This document shows positions 1-12,100 of a DNA stretch of 64,000 nt, in pieces. This DNA comes from Crocodylus rhombifer (lineage: Eukaryota > Chordata > Crocodylia > Crocodylidae): the NCBI GenBank assembly GCA_038503035.1, contig JAVSML010024245.1, forward strand, positions 186,001-250,000. The letters are read 5' to 3'. Each line of letters begins with the position of its first letter. Position 1 is the first letter of the stretch. The notes under the pieces were generated by a model. It did no database searches, was not told the DNA's origin, and saw only the letters and a program-made list of their open reading frames with translations. The position numbers were made by a program, and so were the translations under genes.

Positions 1-350
1 ATAGATAGTGGCATTTTAATTTTAATTGCAGATTTGGGTTTTTTTAATCTGTGGATCTGCATTTTTATTAGCTTCGTAGTATCATAGTTGGTAGGATCGG
101 AAGGGACCTGAGCAGATCATCAGGTCCCTAAGCCTCTCCTTGCAGGGTCTGCCGTGTTGATCCCTGATCATGTGGGTGGCCCTCTTCTGGATCTTCTCCA
201 TGCTGTGCACAACCCTCCTGAAGAGCGGTGCCCAGAACTGGATGCAGCTGTAGCCTGACCAATGTCACATAGGGGGGAGGATCACCTCCTTGGACCTGCT
301 TGTGATGCATCTGTAGATGCATGACAAGGTACAGTTGGCCTTCCTGACTG

Positions 351-702
351 GGGGGACCTGGTGACAGTGTATAAACTCACTAGGGGGGACCAGAAGGGTT
401 TGGGAGAGACCTTGTTTCCTCTAGCGCCCCTTGGCATAACAAGGAATATCGGCCACAAGTTGTTGGAGAGTAGGTTGAGATTAGACATCCATAAGAACTA
501 CTTCACAGTTAGGGCGGCTAGGATCTGGGGAGGTGGTGCTGGCTCCTACCCTGGGGGTCTTTAAGAGGAAGCTTGATGCCTACCTAGCTGGGATCATTTG
601 AACTCAGTTTTTTCTCCTGCCTAGGCAGGGGGTTGGACTTGAAGATCTATAAGGTCCCTTCTGACCCTACTTCTATGATTCTATGATTCTGTGATTCTAT
701 GG
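351..702 (+). mobile_element. CR1 LINE 3' end inserted into CR1 copy 1
   Basis: A plus-strand CR1 tail of about 350 bp. It starts abruptly in a GGGGGACCTGG block that lies within the C-terminal coding region in other copies and ends in the repeated ATTCTATG-type 3' terminus. It sits inside minus-strand CR1 sequence. CTG occurs on both sides (348-350 and 703-705), a possible 3-bp target duplication. Removing it restores GACTGCATCCCC, as in the copy at 46241. Confidence 0.9.
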
Positions 703-1108
703 CTGCATCCCCACACTGCCGGCCTATGTTCATCTTGGCAACAATGATGACTCCAAGATTCTTTTCTGCCTTTGCACTGACGAGAAGGGAGTTCCCCAGC
801 CTGTAGGTATGCTGCTGGTTCTTCCTCCCCAAATGTAACACCTTGCACTTGTCCATGTTGAAACCCATCCTATTTTCATCCTTCCCCCTCTGTAACCTGT
901 CCACATCTAGTTGTAGCCTGTCCCTACCTTCTAGCATGCCCTCCTCTCCCCACATTTTAGTGTCATCTGCAAATTTGAACAGGATGCTTTTCACCCCCTC
1001 ATCCAAGTCACTGATGAAGATGTTGAACAGTATGGTCCCGAGGACCGAGCCCTGGGGAACCCCACTGCCCACATCCCTCCAAGTCAAAAATGACCCATCC
1101 AACACCAC
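647..1108 (-). pseudogene. CR1 reverse-transcriptase remnant with FADD box (chimeric open frame)
   Basis: A 153-residue open frame inside CR1 copy 1. It carries GVPQGSVLG near residues 16-24, FNIFISDLDEG near 28-38 and the catalytic box FADDTK at 46-51, all typical of the CR1 reverse-transcriptase palm. The first roughly 135 residues are CR1 protein. The last 17 or so are antisense sequence of the CR1 inserted at 351-702, so the frame is a chance fusion across the insertion junction. Not functional. Confidence 0.85.
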
Positions 1109-1166
1109 TCTCTGGGTGTGGCCCTCTAGCCAATTTGTGACCCATCTGACTGTGTAGGCATCAGTG

Positions 1167-1352
1167 TCACAGTCCTCTAATTTTTAATGAGATGGGGTGA
1201 GAGACAGTATCAAAGGCCTTTCTAAAGTCCAGAAAGACTACGTCCATTGTGACACCTGTGCCCAATGATTTTGTGACCTGGACATAGAAGGCAATCAGGT
1301 TGGTCTGACAAGACCTGCCCCTAATGAACCCATGTGGGTTGCCCCTGAGCAT
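1167..1352 (-). pseudogene. CR1 reverse-transcriptase remnant, motif A region
   Basis: A 61-residue frame upstream (in element orientation) of the FADD fragment. It contains RGRSCQTNL near residues 11-19 and the motif A block VFLDFRKAFDTVSHP, with the catalytic Asp of LDF intact. It is out of frame with the downstream fragment, so the original ORF2 is broken between them. In the 45622-49150 copy the same motif is lost. Confidence 0.8.
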
Positions 1353-1550
1353 AATCTCCCCTGCTGGTCCCTCAGCACCCTGGGGTGGAGATCAGCTGGA
1401 CCTGCTGATTTAAACACATCCAGCCCCACCAGAAGTTCCCTAGCTAGGTCCTCCCTGACCCTATGCCTGGCGATGGGCTTGTACTTTCCACAAGGCTTCA
1501 TAATTGATGGAATTAATGGCCCAGAATCAATGGCCCAGAAGGAACCTTCC

Positions 1551-4500
1551 AATTATATTTTCCTATGTTCCAATACTTTGTGCCTGACTTGTGTGTTGTA
1601 TCCACTAACTGTCATTCTTCATATACTTGCATCTTCCAGAAAGGATAATCTTTCCATTATATGCATGCCCTGTACCTAACAAAAAAAGGAAATGCTTCAG
1701 GGGCATCAGCAATTTAATTATAAATGTAGATTAATAATAGAATATCCCCCTTCTGGCTACTGGGATCTTGTGCTTCATGACTACCAGTTTTCTTTTTTAA
1801 CTAAAGCAGCTAATAAAAAGAGAATAGATCTCTCCGTGTTACAGCTTTTGGCTGATATAAACAACCAGTTCCATGTCACATTGCTTTGCTGGCTCCTATT
1901 TGATTTTATAGCTCCTACATCAGTATGCAGCTATTCTGAGATACGGAATTCCCACATCAAGCAATATCATGGCAGTTCCCTAGTAATTTCATGGCCATGA
2001 TGATATATCTTTTTATGTCTTATACATTTAAACAGTTTCCATAAGATCTAGAAACTCTGAACTGCCTGTTTATTATTCTCACAGAAAAAGAATGATGTCT
2101 GCCAGTGAATTATCAAAGCACTATGAGGGGTTTTCAATTCAATGGGAGTCACTCAGCTAAAACCCCGCACAGAGCTTTGAAAATTAACCCCTTCACATAG
2201 CACAAATTAGGACATGCTGGTGAACTGACAAAGGATTCGGTAATCAGATTTCAGCATGTCATTACACAATCATTTTATGCCTCAAGTGTCAGTTTCTTCT
2301 TGCTTTTGGAAGCTATAATCACTGCCGTTTATTATAGCGGCACAAACCCTGCGAAGCTTGTTGTTAAGTGGCAATATACCATAGAGTACAATATGTTCAT
2401 GTTTTAGGGCCCAGTTTTACTCTTTTATTAGTATGCCTACATCCATCTCTGTTAGCTGCAGATCTCTGTACAGCTTGACAGGCGGTCGTTTTCCCTGCAA
2501 TTTTGGCATTGTTACAGCATACATGGTTAAAGGACATACAGCTCCTTGGTTCTGTGTCTAGGAATGGGTTAGATTGCAACTCATTATATTGCAGGTATGG
2601 GGCATACTCCGCTTTCAGATAATTGACACACAGCTGTAATCTTGCCTACAAAATCAAGCAGAAGTTTGAGATTTTCAAAGGGGCCCTAGTGAGCTGGATG
2701 CTGAGCCTCCATTGAGTTCCAGTGGTCTTACGTATCTACGTTCTTCAAGTCTTCTTTGAAAATGCCAGCCTTATGCTAGTTCACTTTCATTATGCTTTTA
2801 ATGGATGGGTTACAAAGGGAAAATTACTTCAGCCCTGGCGGACTAATTTCAGTAATATTATTTTGCTGAGAATGTAATTTGGTTCAAAGTGCCACCATCT
2901 GCTTTCCCACCATAGTTATAAAATCTGAAAACTAGTCCAGTGAATGTGAACAGCTACATTACCTCTGCTCTCTTCACCCCTTTGCAACAAAAGCCCATTT
3001 TGCATCTGCTTAAGACACTGCAGCCAGGTCCACTGCAGAGGAGCAAATGGGTTTGTTATTATGTTCTAGGAACATTTCCAGCATGGCATCATTCAACCAA
3101 AGAAGAATCCAGTAAGACAATGGGTGATATTTCCAAAACTGCCTGAGTTACTTAGAAACCCACTTGGATGTCATAGGCCAAAATACTGCTTTACCCACTA
3201 TCATGGAGCTGCTGGCAAAGCTGCCTGACCTGAGATTTTGGTTCTGGAACCATTTTGTAGAGCGTGTTTGGACTCTGCTATACCCTATTAAAAGAGAAGT
3301 GCACCTTGTAAAACACAGAACTGTATTCAGGTTTGGATACTGCCACTGTATTCAGGTTTGCATGCTACCAACTACCCACACATCAATTTTGAGAATGTGT
3401 TCAATCTTTTAACATGATTTAGAAACCAGCTTGTCTACAGTGGGCCAGACGTATGAGAGTGAGTGGGAAGGTAGCTGATAAATTACTGTGAGTACATGAG
3501 TTCAGTAAGATGGAGTAGAACAGGAGATTAGGAGTGGGAAGGAATTATCACAGAGCGGTCTGAACTTTGGAATCACTGTGGAAAGGAGGAATGGGAAACT
3601 GCATCCAATCACACCTTCTTAGCACACCTAATAATGTGCCTCTGAACACCTTTGAGCAATACACACTTTTGAAACCAGCCCACATATACTTATTTTTCTT
3701 AGGACTTTGTAACACATTAATTTTAGGTGGGTCAGGTAAGTCTTAATCCTGGAAAAGTCTAAACATTAACACACAGAACTAGTTTTAAGCACCCTTTAGG
3801 CTGTGGCATGCACAGTAGAGGGCACTACTATGCAGAGCCACGAACCTCACTATGCCAGGCCCAAAACCTCGCTTCAGGAGTCTCCCCTGGGGAGCCTACA
3901 GCTGGCTCTCCCGCTTCCTGGAGAACACCTGCACACCTGCTATAACACTGCCACCACATGAGCACTGGTCTCTAGTAGGGCTCTGGCAGCCCCTGCAAAC
4001 CCTGGGGGTGGTTTGCCCACAATAATATTTCTGACGGCTTTTTCCAGCCCGAAGCATCCCAAGATTGTATCAGGTAAAACTGAGGGAAAATAAAAGACAA
4101 ACTTCACCGGCCAAGCAGGGGTGGAAGGCTTCTCTCCTTCCTCGGTAGTACAGGAAGGCAACCTGTAACCTGATACCTTTATTGATCGGGGGGAGAAGGA
4201 GGAAGTCAAAATACACTTTGAGCAAACAAAAGTAACATGAGTCTTTACAGAGATTGGGTATGGTAACCCTTTTAAGAAGTGACTGGCCTACATATAATTC
4301 CTAACTCCTGGCTGGTTTCCAGGTTTTTACTTACAGAAAATCACCAGGCAGCAGCTCGTAGCTTTCAAAATGCCCACTGGGAAGAAGAGAGCACTCCTCC
4401 TCCCCCCTGGGAATTTTATCTGGCCAGGTCACCTGACTGACCAGCCTGAACCAAGAAGAAAGCAAGGAGAGAGAAGGGTGACCTGGGCTGACCCAAGTGA

Positions 4501-4874
4501 GGGGCAGACAAATGGGGAGGGGACTTCTTCACACCAGTGGCTTAAACATATGCCACTCCATGCTAGGTTAAACTGTTCTCCGTTATCCAGCTCATGTTAC
4601 ACTAAGATGTGGTAACTCTAGGTTACACATTAGTATAAGACCCCACCCACCTCCCCTCCACCTGATCAGGCCCACTGCCCCCACCCACCCAACACCCCAG
4701 ATCCCTGCTAATGCCCCCAGCCCTCACGTTCCCCAGCCTGCTTGTAACCACTGGCACTGTCCTGAAATGGGAGAGGAGGGAGGAGAGGGGGATGGTTACC
4801 TTTCAGTCCTCAAGGTCCCTGCTCACCTGAACATGTGGCTGCTCAAAACTTGAGCTAACACTAACATTAATCAC
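1551..4874. other. No gene recognised; unique-looking AT-rich DNA with old repeat scraps
   Basis: Open frames here are short and lack recognisable motifs. Two short palindromic scraps with TTTTCAA-type ends lie at about 2127-2191 and 2671-2763. A short direct repeat (ACTGTATTCAGGTTTG) occurs twice near 3321-3360. No tRNA, promoter or exon could be supported. Confidence 0.5.
2671..2763. repeat. Short palindromic repeat remnant with ATTTTCAAAG ends
   Basis: Inverted termini ATTTTCAAAG (2671-2680) and CTTTGAAAAT (2754-2763) flank about 73 bp. A similar short palindrome is present at 14509-14593, so this looks like an old, dispersed palindromic MITE-like family. No clear target duplication. Confidence 0.45.
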
Positions 4875-5097
4875 CAGGGATCCTGGTTTTCTCTAATTAA
4901 AAAAAAAAATCCCCAATATTCAGATTTAAGAAAGTAACCCGAAATCCACATTTTTCTGTGATTAAAATGAAATGCTGCTACTCTATAGATATATATATAT
5001 AGTGCTGTTTCATTTTAATCACAGAAAAATGTGGATTTGGGGTTACAATTTAACTGAAAATTGGGGATTTTTTTATCAGAGAAAACGAGGATCCCTG
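4875..5097. mobile_element. Hairpin MITE, hAT-like, 223 bp
   Basis: Almost the whole element is one inverted repeat: left arm about 4875-4974, right arm about 5002-5097, around a short AT-rich loop containing TATATATATA. Termini are CAGGGATCCTGGTTTTCTC and, reversed, CAGGGATCCTCGTTTTCTC. Flanking 8-mers TTAATCAC and CTAATTAC agree at 6 of 8 positions, both differences being C/T transitions, as expected for an aged 8-bp hAT target duplication. It has no coding capacity. The hAT assignment rests on TSD length and the CAG start. Confidence 0.8.
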
Positions 5098-5105
5098 CTA
5101 ATTAC

Positions 5106-7479
5106 CATGCTGAAAAGCCTAAGTGTAATGTGTGACAATGCCCCCAGTCAAATGACAGAGGCATAATCAACACAGCACATTCAAAGCTCCTCAAGGGAAA
5201 AACAGGTAGATAGATTTCAGATCTCAAGCACGCACATTTACATCACCAAAGGTACATACAGATATACTGCAGATATAGCCCAGGACTTCAGTAAGCATAC
5301 CTATCCATGAAAACGTTAAAAACATGCTTAAGCACAATAAGTGTGTTGTAACGGGATAGTCTGGCCCCGAAAGGCTAGGTTGTCCCTGGGGGCTAGCAGC
5401 CACGTACAGTTACCAGGCCAAAACAGGGAATGGACAGCTATTATGTGCAATGGATTGAGAAGGAAGCTGCAGAGATGTTGGCAGGAAGGAAACCTGCTTC
5501 TCAATAAATCCTGATGTGAATGGATTGAAAGGAAAAGGTCTCCAGGAGCCTCAGCACCACCTTTCTATCAAAGAATGAAAATGTACCCTGAATGAAAGCA
5601 CCGAGTCCCTCCTAGGCAGCTAGGGAAACAGGTTAGCTGCTTTGTGTGTCACTGACTGGCTCATGCTTAACTCACACAGAAGTCAATGAAAAGAGTTATG
5701 CACTTAAAAGGGAAGTATATACTTTAACACTAGGTATATAATGCAGAAGTACTTGGTATAGTGGTACAAAGGAAATCAGAATCAGGCCTAGATGCTTCTA
5801 TTCTCCTCACAATTCGAGTGTTAGTGTATGCTATATAATAGAACTAATCTCTATTGCTATGTAATAAATGGCTTTTGAGATTGATTAAATGTTTCATCTT
5901 TGCTCTGGCTATTAATCAGTCCCAGCAGCTGGTTATTGCTTTGTATGGTACAAAGCAACAAAAATTATCCCTTAATGATGTGATATTTTATATACAATCA
6001 AACATATAATCAGAAAATTTACTTTATGGTGATTTTTTTTAATAAGCATTGTGGGGATCTCTGAAGGGTGAAAGTCTATTATTAAAACACATGGAAAGCT
6101 CAATTTTTATAGCTTTTATGCTACTTGTTAAAAAATGATCAGTGCAGTTGCAGGATTGGGTGGTAAAAAAGCATACCTGGAGTCTATCATTAGAGTGCAA
6201 AATACCCATGTTATTTTATAGGGATGAGCTATTTGCCAGAGTTACCTAACGTTTCACGTCATTCTCTGCCCCTTCATGTGTCCACCAGTGACTTCTACCT
6301 CTCAGCTGAAAAAGCATGTGGTCATGTGACAATGTTCAAACTCTCTGCTATCATCAGTTTTTCTTGTGTCAACTTCTGTCACTATGACCCCAAACTTCCT
6401 TTTCTCCCTTTGATGTCCCCCTGCAAATTGTGCCCCCACCAGCACTTTCCAGTTCCTCTGTATTTATTTCTATTACCCTTTCTTATTATCAGCCTTTAGT
6501 ACCTAGCATTTCTAAAACATCCTGTCTTCAGGCTGACTAAAACCAGACTGGGGAACATGTTCCAAAACTGGGGCATGAGCTGGCTGCCAGCAATAGAGTT
6601 CTTTTGGATGCTAGGAGGATGAAGCTGTGATAACATGAACAGCTGGCTCTTGGACTGATAACTTGAAGGTTTTGGAAAATGTCACTGTTAGGATCCATTT
6701 GTAGAAAAAGAATTCTTCTGAAAAAGCAGGCTTTGCCTGAGTACCTGAGATAATAGCCACCAGGGATTGAGACTGGTGCAAATGAAAGATGACCTCTAAA
6801 CAAAGAAATGAGCAAAGAAGGTTGGAAGAGACCTAGGGAATCCTCACACATGGAGATAATAGACAGGGAAAGGAAAATCAGGTAAAAAATAGATAAAGCA
6901 ATGGATAAAGGGATACCAATGGATAAAAAATGGATCACAGATAAAGAAAGTAAAGAAACTGAAAAGAACAATAATTAAGTAGGCAGTACAGTTAGAGGAC
7001 ATGCCAGCACTGTCCTGAACCTGAACACTGCCCTGTTCCCATACCTTCGCTAGGGAACTGGGTATGGTCACTAAGAAACAACTTCAGCTTTTTGTGTACT
7101 AAGGCATGGAGCCTGTGAAACAAAATGGAAGAACTTGAAATGGAGTAAAATATGAAGCAGAATATAAGAAAAATAACATAGAATAGGAGTCATGACTGTT
7201 ACACAGGGGTTGAAAGATACATATTTTCCAGGAAATTTAGAAATAAAAGTAACAGCGGTGGGATTGCATGCTACATTCATGCTTTGATAGCTTGTAAAGA
7301 AGTAAGACAGGATAGTATTGATCAAACAGAATTGGTTTGTGTCAAGATCACTTTGAGGAAGGATGGTAATAAGGGCCCTACAGCAAGAATGCTAGGAGTT
7401 TCCCATGGATTCTTCTGCAAGGAACTACTTGGTCAAGTCAGTTGGACGGAGGAGCTCAGGGACTGTAACTGAGAGGAAG
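5106..7479. other. No gene recognised
   Basis: AT-rich sequence with short motif-free frames. Phrases such as ACATGCTTAAGCACA near 5323 and CACAGAAGTCAATGAAAAG near 5677 resemble the dispersed sauropsid repeats noted at 39880 and 43090, but too little remains to annotate. Around 6855-6960 there is a loose GGATAAA-type simple repeat. Confidence 0.4.
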
Positions 7480-7830
7480 CATAGAATTTTTAAAAATCAA
7501 AAAAGCTAATACTATTACCAGAAATTTGTACATCAACCAAGGGGAGAAATCTCACTGAGTAGAGACTATGTTAAAAAGGATATTGGGAATAAACAAATAT
7601 CCTATGAGGACTGGAGAAGGAAAAAACCCAACAAAAGACAGCCATCTTAGAAGTCAAGAAGCACAGAAAAAAAGTGAAAACTGCCAATAGTCAAGCTGAG
7701 TTAGACCTTCCATAGGAAATTAAAACAAACATTTATATGGGAGAAAACAAATAATTTAATGGCTTCAGAATTAAATGAATACGTTGCCTCAGTTTTCAAT
7801 AATGGTGATGATGTTGATGTAACAGGGGAC
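7480..7830 (+). mobile_element. Probable ancient CR1-like LINE fragment
   Basis: Translating 7762-7806 on the plus strand gives ASELNEYVASVFNNG. This resembles the (K)A..LNE(Y/F)FASVF block just upstream of the reverse transcriptase in CR1-clade LINEs; the younger copy here has a related NDFFACIF block near 47300. The rest is too decayed to align by eye. Boundaries are rough. Confidence 0.4.
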
Positions 7831-8220
7831 CAGTAAAGGCCCCTGTTTGAGAGAAGAAAGAAGGCGAGATATTTACCAGAGACGGACACATGGCCCATGG
7901 CAAAGCTGGCTGATGTCATCCAGTAGTGGACCACTTCAAAGTTATCTGGAACCGGCTGTGCAGGAGATGTCCCTGAATGGTTGGGCTGTCCAGAAGGACC
8001 TATACAAGAGGTAACACCAGACAAGGTTGGGGCCTCAAAGTGGGGGCCACTGGGCAACCTAGTATGTTGCAACAATCTATGTGGAAGGGTAGAACCATGT
8101 AGACTTAAGCTATTCAGGAATTTGTGGTGACATGGGCGATGTAGCCATGAGACAGCCAGACAACTGATGATATCTCCTGAAGATAAAGGACCATATTGTC
8201 ATGGAAGCAAGTGGGTATAA
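7831..8220. other. No feature recognised
   Basis: A minus-strand 124-residue frame overlaps this stretch, but it is the complement of the LINE-like fragment at its upstream side and shows no domain. Nothing else was seen. Confidence 0.35.
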
Positions 8221-8223
8221 ACT

Positions 8224-8423
8224 GGGAGCATCTACACAAGATGCTACATTGCTATAGCGATGAGCTATGGCAACATAGTTTGTTGCTGTGTCAATGTAGC
8301 ATCAGCAGGAACGAACTGTGACATTAACACTACTGCACAGTAGGGTTGAAATGACCCATGTGCTGCCAGGACTGGTCAGTAATGGTGGTTACTGTGCAGT
8401 CAGGTGCACATGTAGATGTGCCC
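8224..8423. mobile_element. Non-autonomous DNA transposon, family C (200 bp)
   Basis: Terminal inverted repeats GGGAGCATCTACACAAG (left) and, reversed, GGGCACATCTACATGTG (right). ACT is present on both sides (8221-8223 and 8424-8426), a 3-bp target duplication. A second, longer copy with closely matching ends lies at 45113-45506. Three-base duplications suit PIF/Harbinger or CACTA-type elements; the superfamily is not resolved. Confidence 0.7.
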
Positions 8424-8435
8424 ACTGATAACCAA

Positions 8436-8931
8436 AGCTATAGACAGTTAAAAAGCCTGAGGCTTAATCTTTGCAGGTTAGTCTAAGTTGCATAATTGAA
8501 ACAATAAGCAAGTGAACAGACATTCACTTTGGATTCCAGAAATGCAGACACATGCTGCAGTGGCTCAGGCCAGAAGCTGGGGGGCATTAGAGCATGCCTC
8601 ATTGCTCAGCAGGAGTAGACAGCTTGGGCCAAAGCTAGCCTACCCACCCTGTGGGGGGAACGGGGTAGGGGGTGTTGCATGGGGGTGAAAAGGATCCTGG
8701 ATTCTGAGGAACTGTGACTTAACTTGAATCTGGAGGGGATCTGGGACAGAAGCTCAATAAATTGATTTAACTTAAATCACTTAAGTCTGATACTACATCC
8801 ATCTAGGTTTATCTTAAACTGGTTTCGGTGATTTTGAAAGAGTTTTATGTGCACTGAACTTCCATTGTGTTAAAGATTTGAACCAGTTTCTGATCACTTA
8901 TATTGGATTATGTGTAATTTCTAACCCTAGT
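8436..8931 (-). mobile_element. Non-autonomous DNA transposon, family A copy 1 (about 496 bp)
   Basis: It runs in reverse relative to the copies at 15785 and 21093 and matches both along their length: a TTTAACTTAAATCACTTAAG-type core, a GGAGGGGATCTGGGACAG block, and a GTGAATGTCTGTTCACTTG block seen here in reverse. Ends read AGCTATAGACAG and, reversed, ACTAGGGTTAG. CAA flanks both sides (8433-8435 and 8932-8934). It lies only 12 bp from the family C element. No coding capacity. Confidence 0.75.
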
Positions 8932-8949
8932 CAAATAAATTTAGTCTGA

Positions 8950-9125
8950 ATATTAGAAGAAAGGGTCTGAACACCAGAACCTTGAGGCTCTGGAATAGCC
9001 TTTCAGTACGAATAGTTGGGCAAACAAACTTAACTACTTCAAAGATGGAGCTGTATTTTTATTAAAGGAGCCTGCATAGCAAGGACCTGGAATTTACAAG
9101 GTCTTCTGAGTCCTACATTCCTGTG
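8950..9125 (+). mobile_element. Ancient CR1-like LINE 3' end
   Basis: The order of phrases (GGCTCTGGAATAGCC, then an AAGATGGAGCTG stretch, then GGTCTTCTGAGTCC) follows the CR1 3' end order of a CTGGAA block, a TTTAAA-rich block and a GGTCCCTTCC-like block. Divergence is high and no terminal octamer remains. It is clearly older than the CR1 copies elsewhere in the window. Confidence 0.45.
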
Positions 9126-12100
9126 TTTCCAAATACTTCCTTGTTGTTCCCCTTTTCTTGCTGTATAGTGTAAATGTTGTAAAATTGGCATATTTCGACA
9201 GAAAACTAATTCTTTCAATGCTCCAATTTGCCCACACATTGATTTTCACTTCTTAAACCATTCCCTTATGTGAACTGTCAAGGAAACAGAGATTTAAAGT
9301 GTGTTTTAAAGCTCACATCTAAAGTGAAATAGGTCAGATTAATTCTTATTTTCATGTGAAAGTTTCAGGTTTTTGCAAACCTGTGCAACTTAATTCCTGC
9401 ATTTTTTTAGTATGCTATTTACCTCAGGGCTACTCATATGCAAACTTGAAGGTTACAGCTCTTTAACAGGTATCTTTGCCAAAATGTGACAGCTCATCAA
9501 CAATTGTCGTTGTTCAGATAACTATATAAGTTTAATAAACTTTAACTGACTGCATATGCCTAGGGCATTATTTAATGCATGCTACACAGAAAATCCTTTT
9601 TCACATATAATATCAATCTATCCCAAATCACTAGTTACACTTAATGCTTTTATAGAACAACCAAATGGATTGAGTTTCTTAAATAGTGCATTTATTTTGT
9701 ATCAGTATAATCACCAGCACTTAAGCTATCAGTGCTATTTTTGGCTGCTTAGCTGATGCAAAATATTAGTAAGGCTAGTTTTAAAAACTTATTTTTATAG
9801 CTGTTAGGAACAATCAAACCAGTCAAAATTCCTCATTTCAGACAGGTCCTTTCTGTGACACACAAAGTCATTCTGAAATATTTCATTATTTCATTTTTTA
9901 AGTTCTAAGTTGCTATGCATAAAAAACTGAGAAATTGCTGAGGTGTCTCTCTTGATGTCCTGTCATTTTGGTTTTCCTGCCAAATTATTCCGTCTTGTGA
10001 TTGAGAATCTGTAAATGTTCAAGACAAACATCCTTACAGACCCTACTTGGGGACATACATTGGTATTTGTATATCTGATTTAGGAGGATGACATACAACA
10101 TTGATACCAGAGAGCAAAGTAGTTTCATACAAAGAAGATACTATCATTATATCGCTCTTCTGGTTCAATGATACTTCTTATGCAGGAAATATATAGTACC
10201 TATGGGCAATCATGGAAACTTGTTGTGCTGTCTTTCCTTCAATACAAATCTATATTACTGTCTGCCACAATTAATCCACATTTCAACACAAGCATCTTCA
10301 AAATAGCAACACATTCTTCTTTCATATGACAAAACAGTCTGTATCTTTGTGCACTTTGACAGTTTTGTCGATTCAGGAGCTCTTGGCCGTTAGAGATGTT
10401 ACCAGGGACCACAATGTGGAAGTGGCTCTCATTAATCCACAGCAACACATTGACATTTTTTTATTAATAATCAGGGAGATTTCCTTGGTGCCAGTGAATT
10501 AGATTTCAAAGTGCAGCACTAGATGCTGAAAGTTCAGGGCGGCTTCTCATGTGCTCATATGAAATGAATAATTTGCTGAATTTATCTGGATTTTGCAATG
10601 TGCAAAATAATGGGAGGTACATGTCATTCATTTTTTTCCACTTTGGGGAGCAAAATCTGCTCCAGGAAACCCACCTTGACTGAACACCAAAAGAACAGGT
10701 AGGACCAAATTTATGAAGTCACTGAAGTTACACCAAGGACTAAACTGACCTGTGGCAATAAAACCAGTCTATGTGAAGTGGGTAATAGGTCTGCTATCTT
10801 ATCCAGAGAACTGGTTACCTGCAACATTGCAACAGATTGCTTTCCCATCAGCTATTTCTTATCATTACTTTAGAGTGATAAGGAATTCAGACAGCATCAG
10901 GAATCCCTATATTGGAGATAAATCATTTTCCAATATTCCCAATGTGTAAACAAATCTGTTTTCTTTCATTTACCTGATTATGAAGAAAAATAAGCAAGAA
11001 CAGAGTTCTTGGATGTAATGAATAAACTAAACAGGGAGGCTAGTAGTAACCCACAGGAACAGATTGTGCTTGACTGGCCTTTATACAATTGTGACATTCA
11101 GCTGAGTTAAATTCTTAAATGCTCTTTTATGACTGTTTAAAAATACAGAACATGGTTTAACGCCATTACTGAATATTAGCTTTGCAGTTATGAACCTTGC
11201 CTGGTGTTTCCTCAATTGCCTCTGGCCTTTAAACAGTCTAGCTGAATTGGAAACTAGCCAGCTTGCTTGATTAAACTGGCACAAAAATCTTAAAAGAATG
11301 AGAAATTTATCATTTTAATCAAATTTCACATTGGTCACAGTAATAATAGGGGGCACAATTTGTGTGTCTTTAAATCAATGCTGTAAGCTCCATTAAAGTT
11401 CGTAGGAGCAGGCCTAGCAATAATGCTTTGCATTTATGCAATGGGATGGATTCTCAGTGGTTGTAAATGTTAATAACTCAGCAGGTGCCAAGAAAACTAT
11501 CCCAGTTTACATCAACTAAGTATTTGCCTTTCATTTGAGATTTCAAGGTCATACAGTGTGCTAGCAAAAGAATCAGGATAGAACCCAAGCATCCTGATTC
11601 CTACTTCCTTTTTATAACAGCTACTTTACACCATATAACAAACATAGCTAATTCTTTACTCCATTACACCAGAATGGAGATTTTATTCTCTTACTCCTCT
11701 ATTATGCTTTTAGTCTATCAATGGAGTTACACTAGCTCAAATCTGGTGTAAAGCACTGAAGAATGAGACCCACAGACTTTTCACTGGGAAGAAATAAAAT
11801 CAAGGTTTTCTTTATCTTGAAGGATATATTCTGGAGTATAAAAGATGAATACATGCAGTTGATGCACTTCCCACTTATAGACTGTAATAGACCATTATTA
11901 TTTGTGCTATTTTTAAATAAGCACAGCATTTGACTTGTAATTTTGTCAATAAATTGGCAATCTTAGCTAGCAATTTATATTTTAAGTCTGTAATCCTGTG
12001 CATACAGCCTGGCATATGCCAGACACAGTACAGAAATGTAGAAACAGCATATTGTAAGTATTTGGCATTGCTTCCTGTTTTGTAACACTGTATTTTGTCT

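Larger units (their letters stand above)
79..1550 (-). mobile_element. CR1 LINE copy 1, 5'-truncated, split by another CR1
   Basis: Minus-strand CR1 non-LTR retrotransposon. The 3' end lies near 79. The body runs 79-350 and resumes at 703, the gap being filled by an opposite-strand CR1. Rejoining 350 to 703 gives the same order as the uninterrupted copy near 46241. Compared with that copy, two internal deletions are visible: about 335 bp lost near 121, and about 215 bp lost near 1362. The right (5') boundary around 1550 is approximate. The copy is 5'-truncated inside the reverse-transcriptase region and inactive. Confidence 0.9.
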
